NCBI GenBank assembly: GCA_038210135.1
Contig: JBBQWZ010000034.1
Span: 12,343 to 76,342, forward strand
Origin: JBBQWZ01 sp038210135
GTDB lineage: Bacteria; Acidobacteriota; Terriglobia; Bryobacterales; Bryobacteraceae
DNA length: 64,000 nt
Reading direction: 5' to 3'
Program-made: the position numbers and the translations under genes
Shown here: piece by piece, positions 7,702 through 15,646 of the stretch
Layout: the number at the start of each line of letters is the position of its first letter
How positions within the stretch are numbered: the first letter of the stretch is position 1
Notes under the pieces: generated by a model
The model's input: only the letters and a program-made list of their open reading frames with translations
What the model was told of the DNA's origin: nothing
Database searches by the model: none

Positions 7702-8907
7702 TTGCCCGACCCATCGACCCAAACTTACGACGTGATTATCCTCGGAGCCGGAGCTGCCGGGCTGTTCTGCGCCTTTCAAGCCGGGCAGCGCGGACTCCGC
7801 GTCGCCGTTCTTGAGCGGAGCGACGAAGCCGGAAAGAAGATCCTGATTTCGGGCGGCGGACGCTCGAATTTCACTAACCTGACCGTGACGCCTGCGAATT
7901 TCATTTCACAGAATCCGCATTTCGCCAAGTCCGCTTTGGCACGCTACACCTCGGCTGATTTTCTTGCACTGGTCGAATCGCACGGAATTGCCTGGCACGA
8001 AAAAACTCTCGGCCAGCTCTTTTGCGATCAATCGGCCCGCCAGATCGTCGATCTTCTCGAAGCTGAATGCAAAGACGCCGGCGTCGAAATCTTCCTCTCT
8101 ACCGACGTGAAAACGGTCGCTGCCGGTTACCAGCTCGAAACTTCGCGCGGAACATTTTCCGCTCCGCGCGTGGTGATTGCCACCGGCGGGCTCTCGATCC
8201 CCAAGATGGGCGCTAGCGGATTCGGCTACGAAATCGCTCGGCAATTTGGCCTTCGCATCGTCGAACCGCGTCCGGCGCTGGTTCCGTTCACATTGGCCGA
8301 CAAAGACACGAAACGGTGGTGCGACCTCACCGGCGTGTCCTCGGATTCGGTCGCACGGTCCGGAAACGGACCTGCTTTCCACGAGAAGCTGCTGGTCACG
8401 CATCGAGGTCTGTCCGGGCCTTCCATCCTCCAAATCTCGTCGTACTGGAAACCGGGAGAAGCGGTTTCGATCGACCTGCTGCCCGCCACAGATATTGCCG
8501 AGCGGCTGATTGCTCGCCGAACTTACGGTGATACGTCTACGGTCCGATCCGCGCTGGTCGATTTTCTTCCGCGCCGGCTCGCTGAACGCTGGAGCGACGT
8601 CGATCCCGCGGCGATGCCCGTCGCTGCGAAGCCGCTGGCGATGCTATCGAATGATGACGTTGCCGCCATCGCCAAAAACCTGCATCAGTGGACGCTGTAC
8701 CCGTCGGGTACGGAAGGTTTTGAGAAAGCCGAAGTTACGGCTGGGGGCGTCGATACCGACGAGCTGAGCTCGAAAACCATGGAAGCGAAGAAGGCGGTCG
8801 GGTTGTACTTCATCGGCGAGGTCGTGGACGTCACCGGTTGGCTCGGCGGCTATAATTTTCAATGGGCTTGGTCGAGCGGATACGCATGTGCCGATGCTCT
8901 TCGATAG
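7702..8907 (+). CDS. HI0933/BaiN-type NAD(P)/FAD-dependent oxidoreductase
   Basis: 401 residues. The N-terminal dinucleotide-binding motif is GAGAAGLFCAFQAG (residues 14-27), followed by GKKILISGGGRSNFTN, characteristic of the HI0933 flavoprotein family. The C-terminus carries the family signature EVVDVTGWLGGYNFQWAWSS. Full length for the family. These enzymes bind FAD and are thought to reduce small substrates; the physiological substrate here is unknown. The only plausible start is TTG 7702; no strong Shine-Dalgarno is visible. Confidence 0.9.
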   Translation: MPDPSTQTYDVIILGAGAAGLFCAFQAGQRGLRVAVLERSDEAGKKILISGGGRSNFTNLTVTPANFISQNPHFAKSALARYTSADFLALVESHGIAWHEKTLGQLFCDQSARQIVDLLEAECKDAGVEIFLSTDVKTVAAGYQLETSRGTFSAPRVVIATGGLSIPKMGASGFGYEIARQFGLRIVEPRPALVPFTLADKDTKRWCDLTGVSSDSVARSGNGPAFHEKLLVTHRGLSGPSILQISSYWKPGEAVSIDLLPATDIAERLIARRTYGDTSTVRSALVDFLPRRLAERWSDVDPAAMPVAAKPLAMLSNDDVAAIAKNLHQWTLYPSGTEGFEKAEVTAGGVDTDELSSKTMEAKKAVGLYFIGEVVDVTGWLGGYNFQWAWSSGYACADALR

Positions 8908-8934
8908 ATACGGGTGGAGGCTACGAAAATCATC

Positions 8935-10332
8935 ATGCGCCTGATCCTGCCGCTGTTTTTGCTTGCCGCTGCTGTCTTCGCAGCCGAGGAAGACTGGAAC
9001 CGTTTTCGCGGACCGAATGGCTCGGGTGTATCGGCATCGACAGGTATCCCGACCGAATTCGGACCTTCAAAGAACATCGTATGGCGGACCGAAATTCCGT
9101 TTGGCCGGTCGTCGCCGATTCTCACGAAGGAGCGGATCTTCGTCACGGCGACGGACAAGGACAAGCTGCTCACGCTGGCGCTCGATCGAAGCACTGGCAA
9201 GATCCAGTGGCGTCGCGAATTGCCTCGCGAACGTGCCAACAAGATCTACAAAGGCAACGACAGCGCGACGCCGACTCCGTCATCGGACGGCGTCAACGTG
9301 TACGCATTTTTCCCGGATTTCGGCCTCGTGTCTTACGGGCCGGATGGCAACGAGCGCTGGCGCATGCCGCTTGGGCCATTCGAAAGTTTCTATGGGCTTT
9401 CGGCGTCTCCCGTTCTGCACGGCGACACGCTGTACCAGGTGTGCGATCAGAACTCGGGATCGTTTGTGGTCGCGGTGGATCTGAAGACAGGAAAGCTTCG
9501 CTGGAAGAGGGATCGGCCTCACGCGAGAATCGAAGCATATTCGACGCCTGCGATTTATACTCCGGAATCCGGCAAGCCGCAGTTGATCGTCTCCGCGTCG
9601 TTCCGCATCGACGCCTACGATCTTGCGACCGGCGACGTGTTGTGGTTCAGCGGCAAGCAGGGGTCCTATCCGATTTCGACGCCCGCGATTGTCAACGGCA
9701 TCGTCTACGCGACCGCCGCCGGCTCCGACGAGCCCGAATTTCCGCCGTTCGAAAAGATCCTCGAGCAAGCCGATAAAGACAAGGACGGAAAAATCACTCC
9801 GGCTGAACTTGCGACCGTGAACGGCATGGGCGACCACTTTGGTTGGTTCGATGCCAATCAGGACGGAATCATCACGAAAGAGGAATGGGAAGCGCGGCGT
9901 ATGGGCTCGGTCGGCGACCACGGATTGATTGCGGTTCGCGCGGGCGGATCCGGCGATCAAACGGAAAAGCACTTCCTTTGGCGTTACAAGAAGGCCCCCA
10001 ACATGGCCTCTCCTTTGATTTACAACGGCGTGCTTTACATCGTGAAAGACGGCGGCATTATGACGTCGTTGAATCCGGAAAGTGGCGAAGTCTTCAAGGC
10101 GGGCCGCCTGAAAGATGCGATCGGACCTGTTTTCGCGTCGCCTGTGGCGGCGGACGGCAAAGTGTATTTCACGAGTGAAGGCGGCAAGATCAACGTCGTC
10201 AGGGCGGGCGAGCAGTGGGAGACGATCGCGGTCAATGACCTTGCGGAAGAGTGCTACGCCACGCCGGCGATTGCCGGAGGCCGAATTTACGTGCGGACGC
10301 GCAGCGCTCTGTATAGTTTTGGGACAAAGTAA
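8935..10332 (+). CDS. Secreted PQQ-like beta-propeller protein with two EF-hand loops
   Basis: 465 residues from ATG 8935 (an in-frame GTG at 8914 would add 7 residues). Residues 1-18 are a signal peptide (LPLFLLAAAVFAA). The mature part begins with DWNRFRGPNGSGVS, common to the PQQ_2-type WD40-like propellers of Acidobacteria and Planctomycetes, and contains repeated blade motifs such as LDRSTGKIQWRREL and DLKTGKLRWKRD. Two canonical EF-hand calcium loops interrupt the propeller: DKDKDGKITPAE (280-291) and DANQDGIITKEE (306-317). There is no tryptophan-docking or catalytic signature of a true PQQ dehydrogenase, so it is more likely a structural or binding propeller stabilised by calcium. Confidence 0.85.
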   Translation: MRLILPLFLLAAAVFAAEEDWNRFRGPNGSGVSASTGIPTEFGPSKNIVWRTEIPFGRSSPILTKERIFVTATDKDKLLTLALDRSTGKIQWRRELPRERANKIYKGNDSATPTPSSDGVNVYAFFPDFGLVSYGPDGNERWRMPLGPFESFYGLSASPVLHGDTLYQVCDQNSGSFVVAVDLKTGKLRWKRDRPHARIEAYSTPAIYTPESGKPQLIVSASFRIDAYDLATGDVLWFSGKQGSYPISTPAIVNGIVYATAAGSDEPEFPPFEKILEQADKDKDGKITPAELATVNGMGDHFGWFDANQDGIITKEEWEARRMGSVGDHGLIAVRAGGSGDQTEKHFLWRYKKAPNMASPLIYNGVLYIVKDGGIMTSLNPESGEVFKAGRLKDAIGPVFASPVAADGKVYFTSEGGKINVVRAGEQWETIAVNDLAEECYATPAIAGGRIYVRTRSALYSFGTK

Positions 10333-10380
10333 AATGACGCGGGTCGCGTTTGCGACCGCGTACACTGGGGATGGTTACGT

Positions 10381-10794
10381 ATGAGTTACGCGGACAACAT
10401 GGAGAACGCCCTCAAAAATCTTGAGGCGCGTGAAGAAATCGATCCGGCGGAATTGCGCCGCATCAAGGCCCGCGACGCCGCCGAGGAGGCGGAGAAGTTA
10501 AAAGCGGCGCCGTTCGCGGAAGCACTGAAGTCCGGTGCTTTTACGCAGGAACTTCTGAACCACGCGGTCCGGATCGGATTCGGGCACCGCGCGAAAGTCC
10601 AGATCACGTGGCTCGACACGGTTCTTCGATTGGACGCGAAGCAGCTGCGTTTGGAACTCCATCCGTCGGGCGAGGGAGTGCTGGCGAAATTCTTCGACGA
10701 GGGGCGGGAAGTCCGCTCGGAGAAAATCGACCTCAAGAAATCGAAGCCGGAAAAATTGGCGGAAGCCTGGCTAAAGGGTCTCGTGGCCGTCTGA
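10381..10794 (+). CDS. Hypothetical cytoplasmic protein
   Basis: 137 residues, highly charged. The N-terminal half is a predicted long helix (NALKNLEAREEIDPAELRRI), and the C-terminal half alternates beta strands (LRLDAKQLRLELHPSGEGVL) with a final helix. No signal peptide or membrane segment and no recognised domain. The ATG is preceded by GGGGATGG, which could serve as a ribosome site. It lies 48 bp after the propeller gene, on the same strand, and converges on the lipoprotein gene. Confidence 0.65.
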   Translation: MSYADNMENALKNLEAREEIDPAELRRIKARDAAEEAEKLKAAPFAEALKSGAFTQELLNHAVRIGFGHRAKVQITWLDTVLRLDAKQLRLELHPSGEGVLAKFFDEGREVRSEKIDLKKSKPEKLAEAWLKGLVAV

Positions 10795-10822
10795 TCCTGC
10801 CGGAGGTGCCGCTTTCGCTGGT

Positions 10823-11722
10823 CTATTTCATCCATTGGCCGAGGAATTTTTCGACCAGATCGGCAGTGATGTTCGCCTTCAGGCGCGCTTCGCGCCCGCT
10901 GCCGTCGATCATGATGCCATCGTAAACGCGGAGCAGTTCGGTCTGACTTTCCTTGGTCGAGAGGCGCCCCATTCCGACGATGCCGCGGAGGGCGGTCAGA
11001 ACCTCCTGCGCTTCCTTGTCGGAGCCGCAAAGACCAGTCGCGACCGCGTCGATTCCGAAGCGGAAATCTACTGAGAGCGAACCTGCCTGCACCGCTTGGA
11101 TCAGGCGGTTGACGTTCGCCAGATTGCTCGATTCGGGCACTGGAATCCGAACCGGTCCGCCGGCGTAAAGGGCCCAGAATTGCGAATTTGGCGAGAGAGT
11201 GTTTAAGCGCTCGGCGAGCACGGCCGGGATGTCAGGCCGCTTGGTTTCCTTGACGTCCACCAGCGCCCGCAGCTTGGCGGGCGGACCTGCGATGGCCACC
11301 GAGGAATTGATCAGAAGCACGGCGGCTTGTTCGTTCCCGAACATCTTGAAGCCTTTGTACGGCATACGCTCGACGCCTTCTTTTTCAAACTTCGGCTCAA
11401 GGTCGGAGGGCGAAAATTTGCCTCGCCCGAGCAGCAGGCTGTCCTTGCCGTTTGAACAGAGGAGCAACTCCCAGACGTCCTTCTTGAGGTCCACGCCGGT
11501 GACGCGGGTGAACTCGTCGGCTTGAGGAAATTGGCGGCTTGCGAAGTACTTCTGGTAGACCGGCGTATTCTGCAAGCGATCGAGCCGCAGCCCGACCATC
11601 AAGACGGTGTCGTCGGGCACGAGCCCGCGCAACGCCGGATCGATGTGGACCGATTCCGCCGGCTTGCGGCACGCCGCGAGGGCAACCAATCCGACCGCCA
11701 GCAACAAACGAAACCTGCTCAC
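10823..11722 (-). CDS. Hypothetical lipoprotein
   Basis: 299 residues from GTG 11722, which has a strong AAGGGGGG Shine-Dalgarno; an ATG 69 bp further upstream lacks one and would hide the signal sequence. Residues 1-17 form a lipoprotein signal with lipobox LAAC, so it is membrane-anchored through a diacylated cysteine. The mature part is a soluble mixed alpha/beta protein with no motif I recognise (for example VPDDTVLMVGLRLDRLQNTP). Head-to-head with the amidohydrolase at 11784 (61 bp between starts). Confidence 0.7.
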   Translation of the reverse strand: MSRFRLLLAVGLVALAACRKPAESVHIDPALRGLVPDDTVLMVGLRLDRLQNTPVYQKYFASRQFPQADEFTRVTGVDLKKDVWELLLCSNGKDSLLLGRGKFSPSDLEPKFEKEGVERMPYKGFKMFGNEQAAVLLINSSVAIAGPPAKLRALVDVKETKRPDIPAVLAERLNTLSPNSQFWALYAGGPVRIPVPESSNLANVNRLIQAVQAGSLSVDFRFGIDAVATGLCGSDKEAQEVLTALRGIVGMGRLSTKESQTELLRVYDGIMIDGSGREARLKANITADLVEKFLGQWMK

Positions 11723-11783
11723 TCGGCCCCCCTTAAAAACGCGGTCCTCAAGAAACCGCGTCCATGCAATCGTAGGATAGTCC

Positions 11784-12644
11784 ATGCGCATCGACGCCCA
11801 TCAGCATTTCTGGGATCCCGTTCTGTTTCCGTATTCCTGGATGCCGCCCGAGCCGTCGCCGCTTCGTCGGCCTCTGCTGCCGGAAATCCTTGGACCCGTA
11901 CTCGCGAACAATCGCTTCGATGGCAGCATCCTGATTCAGGCGACGACCGTTCCTGAGGAAGCGGATTGGCTGCTGTCGCTGGCTTCGCAGCACGAGTTCA
12001 TTCTCGGCGTGGTCGCCTGGGTGGATCTGACGGATCCTCATCTTGGCAAGACGCTCGACCGCCTGCAGCGCCATCCCAAGTTCAAAGGTGTTCGGCATCC
12101 GGTACACGACGAACCGGACGACCGCTGGCTTCTGCGGCCCGACGTCCTTCAAGGATTAGACGAGCTGGCTCGGCGGAAATTACCGTTCGATCTGCTCTTG
12201 TTTCCTAAGCACCTTTCGCTGATCCCGCAACTTGCGGAGGGCGTGCCGGAGCTTTCGCTGGTGCTCGATCACCTGGGCAAGCCGCCGATTGCATCGCGCT
12301 TGAGCGATGCTGCGCGGTCGGACGCGTGGGCTGCGGACCTCGAACGCGCTTCCGCGATACCGCAGCTCGCGGCAAAGATTTCGGGTTTGATTACGGAAGC
12401 CGATCACAGCAGTTGGACTTCGGAAGACCTGAAGCCGTACGTGCAGCACGCGCTCGCATGCTTTGGACCCGATCGTCTGATGTTCGGGAGCGACTGGCCG
12501 GTTTGCCTGCTGGCCGGTAATTGGAAGCGGACGTTGGCCGCTTTCACACAAGCGCACGGACCGCTTTCGGTCGAAGTGCGCTCAAAGCTGTTGGGCGAAA
12601 CCGCGATGCGGGTTTACTCGATCGGGCCCGGCGAAACGGGTTGA
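11784..12644 (+). CDS. TIM-barrel metal-dependent amidohydrolase (COG3618 / lactonase-like)
   Basis: 286 residues. The N-terminal metal motif DAHQHFW (residues 4-10) supplies two histidines, LVLDHLGKP supplies another, and GSDWPV near residue 235 supplies the catalytic aspartate: the standard amidohydrolase_2 set. Family members hydrolyse lactones such as L-rhamnono- or L-fucono-lactone, or related dicarboxylate lactones; the substrate here cannot be read from sequence. There is no signal peptide, so it is cytoplasmic. TAGGAT lies 5 nt before the ATG and no Shine-Dalgarno is present. Its last 31 bp overlap the convergent permease gene. Confidence 0.85.
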   Translation: MRIDAHQHFWDPVLFPYSWMPPEPSPLRRPLLPEILGPVLANNRFDGSILIQATTVPEEADWLLSLASQHEFILGVVAWVDLTDPHLGKTLDRLQRHPKFKGVRHPVHDEPDDRWLLRPDVLQGLDELARRKLPFDLLLFPKHLSLIPQLAEGVPELSLVLDHLGKPPIASRLSDAARSDAWAADLERASAIPQLAAKISGLITEADHSSWTSEDLKPYVQHALACFGPDRLMFGSDWPVCLLAGNWKRTLAAFTQAHGPLSVEVRSKLLGETAMRVYSIGPGETG

Positions 12645-13933
12645 ACTTTGCCGCGCCACCACAGCAGCAGAGCGCCCAGGGCCAGCCACGCGAATCCGGC
12701 TAGCTTCGATGGAGTCCGGAGGTTCAGCCACATCACGAAGCAGATCAGGAAGCCGAAAACTGGCGGCAGCAGGGCGCTCATTTTCTTTTCGGGATTGCGC
12801 ACATACCAGCGCAGGATGGCCGCGACATTGACGCCCATGAAGCCGATGAACGCGCCGAAGTTGAGAAGTTCGGCGCCGAGTTCGTAGCTCATCAGGAAAG
12901 CGCCGAGCGCCGATAGCGCTCCGATCAGGAGAACGTTGTAGGTCGGGATTCCGCTTTTTTCGTCGATGTGCGCGAAGAAGCCGCGCGGAATCGATCCATC
13001 GCGCCCCATTCCGTAGAGCATCCGTGCGCCGGCCAATTGCCCACCCGCACCAGATCCGATGGAGGCAACCAGGAGCGTGAGATTGAGAACCTGAAAGAGA
13101 AGCGGTCCGCCAACTTTGCCGGCAACATGCACGAAGGCGGTGTCAATATCCGGAAACACCTGGCCGAAGGGCCAGACCAACTGCGCCGCGTACACTTCGA
13201 TCGCCGACAGGACGCCGGTGATCAGGCATACCAGCACGGTGGCGCGGAGGATGTTCCGCTTCGGATCGACGACCTCTTCGGAAAGGGTAGAGATCGCGTC
13301 GAAACCAATATAGGTGAGGACTGCGAGTGAAGTGCCTGTCGCCACATGGGACGCGGAGAACGTCGCGGGGTCATAGAAAGGCTTCAGGAAAAACGCGGCG
13401 TCCAAGCCCGAGGGCATTCCCAAGATGTATTTTCCGACCGCCCACAGAAACCAGATGATGACTACGCCCATGACGACCGCCAGGGCCGTGTTCACTTGTG
13501 CTGTCGTCTGCACCTGGCGCAAATTCAAAAACGTAAACAGTCCGGCGAAGAACAGCGCCCACAGGGCATACGGAATCGCCGGTAAGACGTTGCCCGCGGC
13601 CTTCGCACACCAGATGGTGCAGATCAGCGGGTTCAGAACGTAGTCGAGCAGCATGCTCCAACCGGTGAGATAGCCAGCCGCGGGATGGATTTCCTCGCCG
13701 ACGTATGTGTATGCCGATCCGGCGCTCGGATACGCGCGGGCCATGCGTCCGTAGCTGATGGCCGTTAACAGCATCGCCACCATCGCCAGCAGAATCGTGA
13801 GGACAACGTGGCCTTTGGCTTCCTGGAAGACGACTCCGAACAAAGGCATCGGCGCGGTCGGCTGCACCAGGATGATGCCCATGATGACCAGCTGCGTTAG
13901 TTTGAGGCTACGGCGAAGAGAAGGCGCGCTCAC
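12614..13933 (-). CDS. APC-superfamily amino-acid permease
   Basis: 439 residues with about 12 hydrophobic segments. The N-terminal block (IILVQPTAPMPLFGVV) and the motif YIGFDAISTLSEEVVDPKRN (helices 6-7) are characteristic of the amino acid-polyamine-organocation family. GSGAGGQLAGARMLYGMGRD matches the conserved helix 8 region. It probably imports amino acids or amines by cation symport. The start is GTG 13933 with GGAAAG upstream. The 3-prime end overlaps the amidohydrolase gene by 31 bp. Confidence 0.9.
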   Translation of the reverse strand: MSAPSLRRSLKLTQLVIMGIILVQPTAPMPLFGVVFQEAKGHVVLTILLAMVAMLLTAISYGRMARAYPSAGSAYTYVGEEIHPAAGYLTGWSMLLDYVLNPLICTIWCAKAAGNVLPAIPYALWALFFAGLFTFLNLRQVQTTAQVNTALAVVMGVVIIWFLWAVGKYILGMPSGLDAAFFLKPFYDPATFSASHVATGTSLAVLTYIGFDAISTLSEEVVDPKRNILRATVLVCLITGVLSAIEVYAAQLVWPFGQVFPDIDTAFVHVAGKVGGPLLFQVLNLTLLVASIGSGAGGQLAGARMLYGMGRDGSIPRGFFAHIDEKSGIPTYNVLLIGALSALGAFLMSYELGAELLNFGAFIGFMGVNVAAILRWYVRNPEKKMSALLPPVFGFLICFVMWLNLRTPSKLAGFAWLALGALLLWWRGKVQPVSPGPIE

Positions 13934-14001
13934 AGGCTTTCCAGCTTACACGGGTGGCGCGGCAGGTACCGGATGAATCACCGCGGGTGCATAATCGAAG
14001 C

Positions 14002-14262
14002 ATGCAGCCGGATAAGAACCAAGACCTCCAGCAAGCCCACGCGCTGCTCGACATGCTACCCGCCGAGAAGCTCGTCGCGGTCAGGAGTTTACTCGAAGTG
14101 ATGATCGAACCCCTCGCCCGTTCTCTCTCGCTGGCGCCGTATGAGGAAGAGGAACTCACGCCCGAGACGATCGCCAAACTGGATCGAGCGAACGCGTCCC
14201 TGGATCGTGGTGAAGGAATTTCTCACGAAGAGATTCTTCGGGAGTTTGGCCTCACGCGGTGA
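14002..14262 (+). CDS. Antitoxin-like protein of TA module 2 (RelB-type partner)
   Basis: 86 residues, acidic and helical, no signal peptide. The C-terminus SLDRGEGISHEEILREFGL resembles the RelB/PHD-like antitoxin tail that wraps the toxin. The stop codon overlaps the GTG start of the RelE-like gene (GTGA, 14259-14262), so the two are translationally coupled in antitoxin-first order. ATG 14002 was chosen because CATAAT (13990-13995) ends 6 nt upstream, suggesting a leaderless mRNA; no Shine-Dalgarno is visible. An in-frame GTG at 13987 is an alternative. Confidence 0.75.
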   Translation: MQPDKNQDLQQAHALLDMLPAEKLVAVRSLLEVMIEPLARSLSLAPYEEEELTPETIAKLDRANASLDRGEGISHEEILREFGLTR

Positions 14263-14531
14263 GTGAACAACCGCCGGTTGATCGGATCGCTGTTATCTGG
14301 TCACCGGAAGCGCGAGCGGACCTCCGATCGATTGATCGAGAAAATGCGCTCAGAATTCTGTATTGCCTGGACCGGTACCTACTTCGCAGAGAAGGCGACG
14401 TCAAGAAGCTGAAGGCACCACTAAAAGGGCTCCGACTTCGCTGCGGAGACTTTCGCGTTTTCTTTCGATCCCAAGAGGAGAGTACGATCCGCGTTACCGG
14501 CGTCGAGAATCGCCGCGACGCCTACAGATAG
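14259..14531 (+). CDS. RelE/ParE-family toxin of TA module 2
   Basis: 90 residues. IAVIWSPEARADLRSIDREN is the family N-terminus, and GLRLRCGDFRVFFRSQEEST followed by IRVTGVENRRDAYR is the conserved C-terminal half with the basic residues expected at the RelE active site. It presumably cleaves ribosome-bound mRNA when released from the upstream antitoxin. Frame and length are intact, unlike the toxins at 6490 and 35012. Confidence 0.85.
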   Translation: MSEQPPVDRIAVIWSPEARADLRSIDRENALRILYCLDRYLLRREGDVKKLKAPLKGLRLRCGDFRVFFRSQEESTIRVTGVENRRDAYR

Positions 14532-14557
14532 AATCGAGACGGCTATCCTGGTATTGC

Positions 14558-15646
14558 ATGCGCCGCTTCTTTCGCCGATTCTGGCTCCCCGTGCGCGCGA
14601 ACCTCGAAGCGCAGCAGATTACGCGAGCCGGACTGTTGTTCATTCTCGCGATCGCGCTGGTGGCCTTCGCGGCGTTCGCGTCGGCGAACAACCTGCTGTT
14701 CCTGATTCTCGCGGCCATGATTTCGACGCTGCTGATGTCGGGTTTCGTGAGCAAACTGAGCATTGCGGCTCTCGAACTCGACATGCGCCTGCCACCGCAT
14801 GTGCCGGCGCGGCGGAACGTCACGGCGACGGTTTCGCTCAAGAACAACAAAAGCTGGATGTCGTCGTTCTCGATCCAGCTAGCGGGAACCGGCGAAAGCG
14901 CTCTGCCCGCGGGCCTCTACTTCCCGGTGATTCCCGGCGGCGCCACCATCGAGCAGTCGGTAACGCTGTTCTTTCCCCGGCGCGGACTGCAGCAGCGCAA
15001 TGCGTTCCAGTTCACCACCCGTTTTCCTTTCGGCTTCGCGGAGCGGCGCGCCCACGTCACTTTGCGTCACGACCTGGTGGTGTATCCGTGTCTAGATCCG
15101 CAGCCCGGCTTTGAAGACCTGTTGGTTGCCATCACCGGCGAAATGGAAGCGCAGCAGCGCGGGCGCGGCAACGATTTTTATCGCCTGCGTCCCTACGAAA
15201 CTTTCGAGAGTGCCCGCTTCGTCGATTGGAAGGCGACAGCCCATACGCGCGAATTGCAGGTCCGCGAATTTACTCGCGAACAGGATCGCACGGTGATTCT
15301 GGTGCTCGATCTATTCGTTCCTGAGGGCGCGGAGGAGTGGTTTGAGACCGCTGTCGACTGCTGCGCGTTCCTCGCCTGGAACATCGCGCAGCGCGGAGCC
15401 AATCTTCGTCTCGTCACCCAACGCTACGATACGCGTCTGCCTGAGGACGGCGACATCTATACTGTGTTGAGAGACCTCGCGCTTGTTCAACCGGCAGCCG
15501 GCGGGTCGCTCCCAGCACAACTTGCGAATGACACATCGAGCTATCAGGTCTATTTCACGGCTCGCCCGGATCTGCAGGTTCCTCCTGGTGCCCGCCTGCT
15601 TACTCCGGATAGCCTTCTGCCAAAAGCCTCTGTCGCCGCCGACTGA
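14558..15646 (+). CDS. DUF58-domain protein
   Basis: 362 residues. ATG 14558 was chosen because the upstream in-frame codons lie inside the toxin gene. Two N-terminal membrane helices (about 22-65) are followed by a large soluble domain. The block RPYETFESARFVDWKATAHT then LQVREFTREQDRTVILVLDL is the DUF58 signature. Such proteins usually partner a MoxR ATPase in membrane-associated chaperone or cofactor-insertion complexes; the only MoxR gene in the window lies 17 kb away (32649). The hexamer TATCCT ends 8 nt before the ATG. Confidence 0.85.
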   Translation: MRRFFRRFWLPVRANLEAQQITRAGLLFILAIALVAFAAFASANNLLFLILAAMISTLLMSGFVSKLSIAALELDMRLPPHVPARRNVTATVSLKNNKSWMSSFSIQLAGTGESALPAGLYFPVIPGGATIEQSVTLFFPRRGLQQRNAFQFTTRFPFGFAERRAHVTLRHDLVVYPCLDPQPGFEDLLVAITGEMEAQQRGRGNDFYRLRPYETFESARFVDWKATAHTRELQVREFTREQDRTVILVLDLFVPEGAEEWFETAVDCCAFLAWNIAQRGANLRLVTQRYDTRLPEDGDIYTVLRDLALVQPAAGGSLPAQLANDTSSYQVYFTARPDLQVPPGARLLTPDSLLPKASVAAD

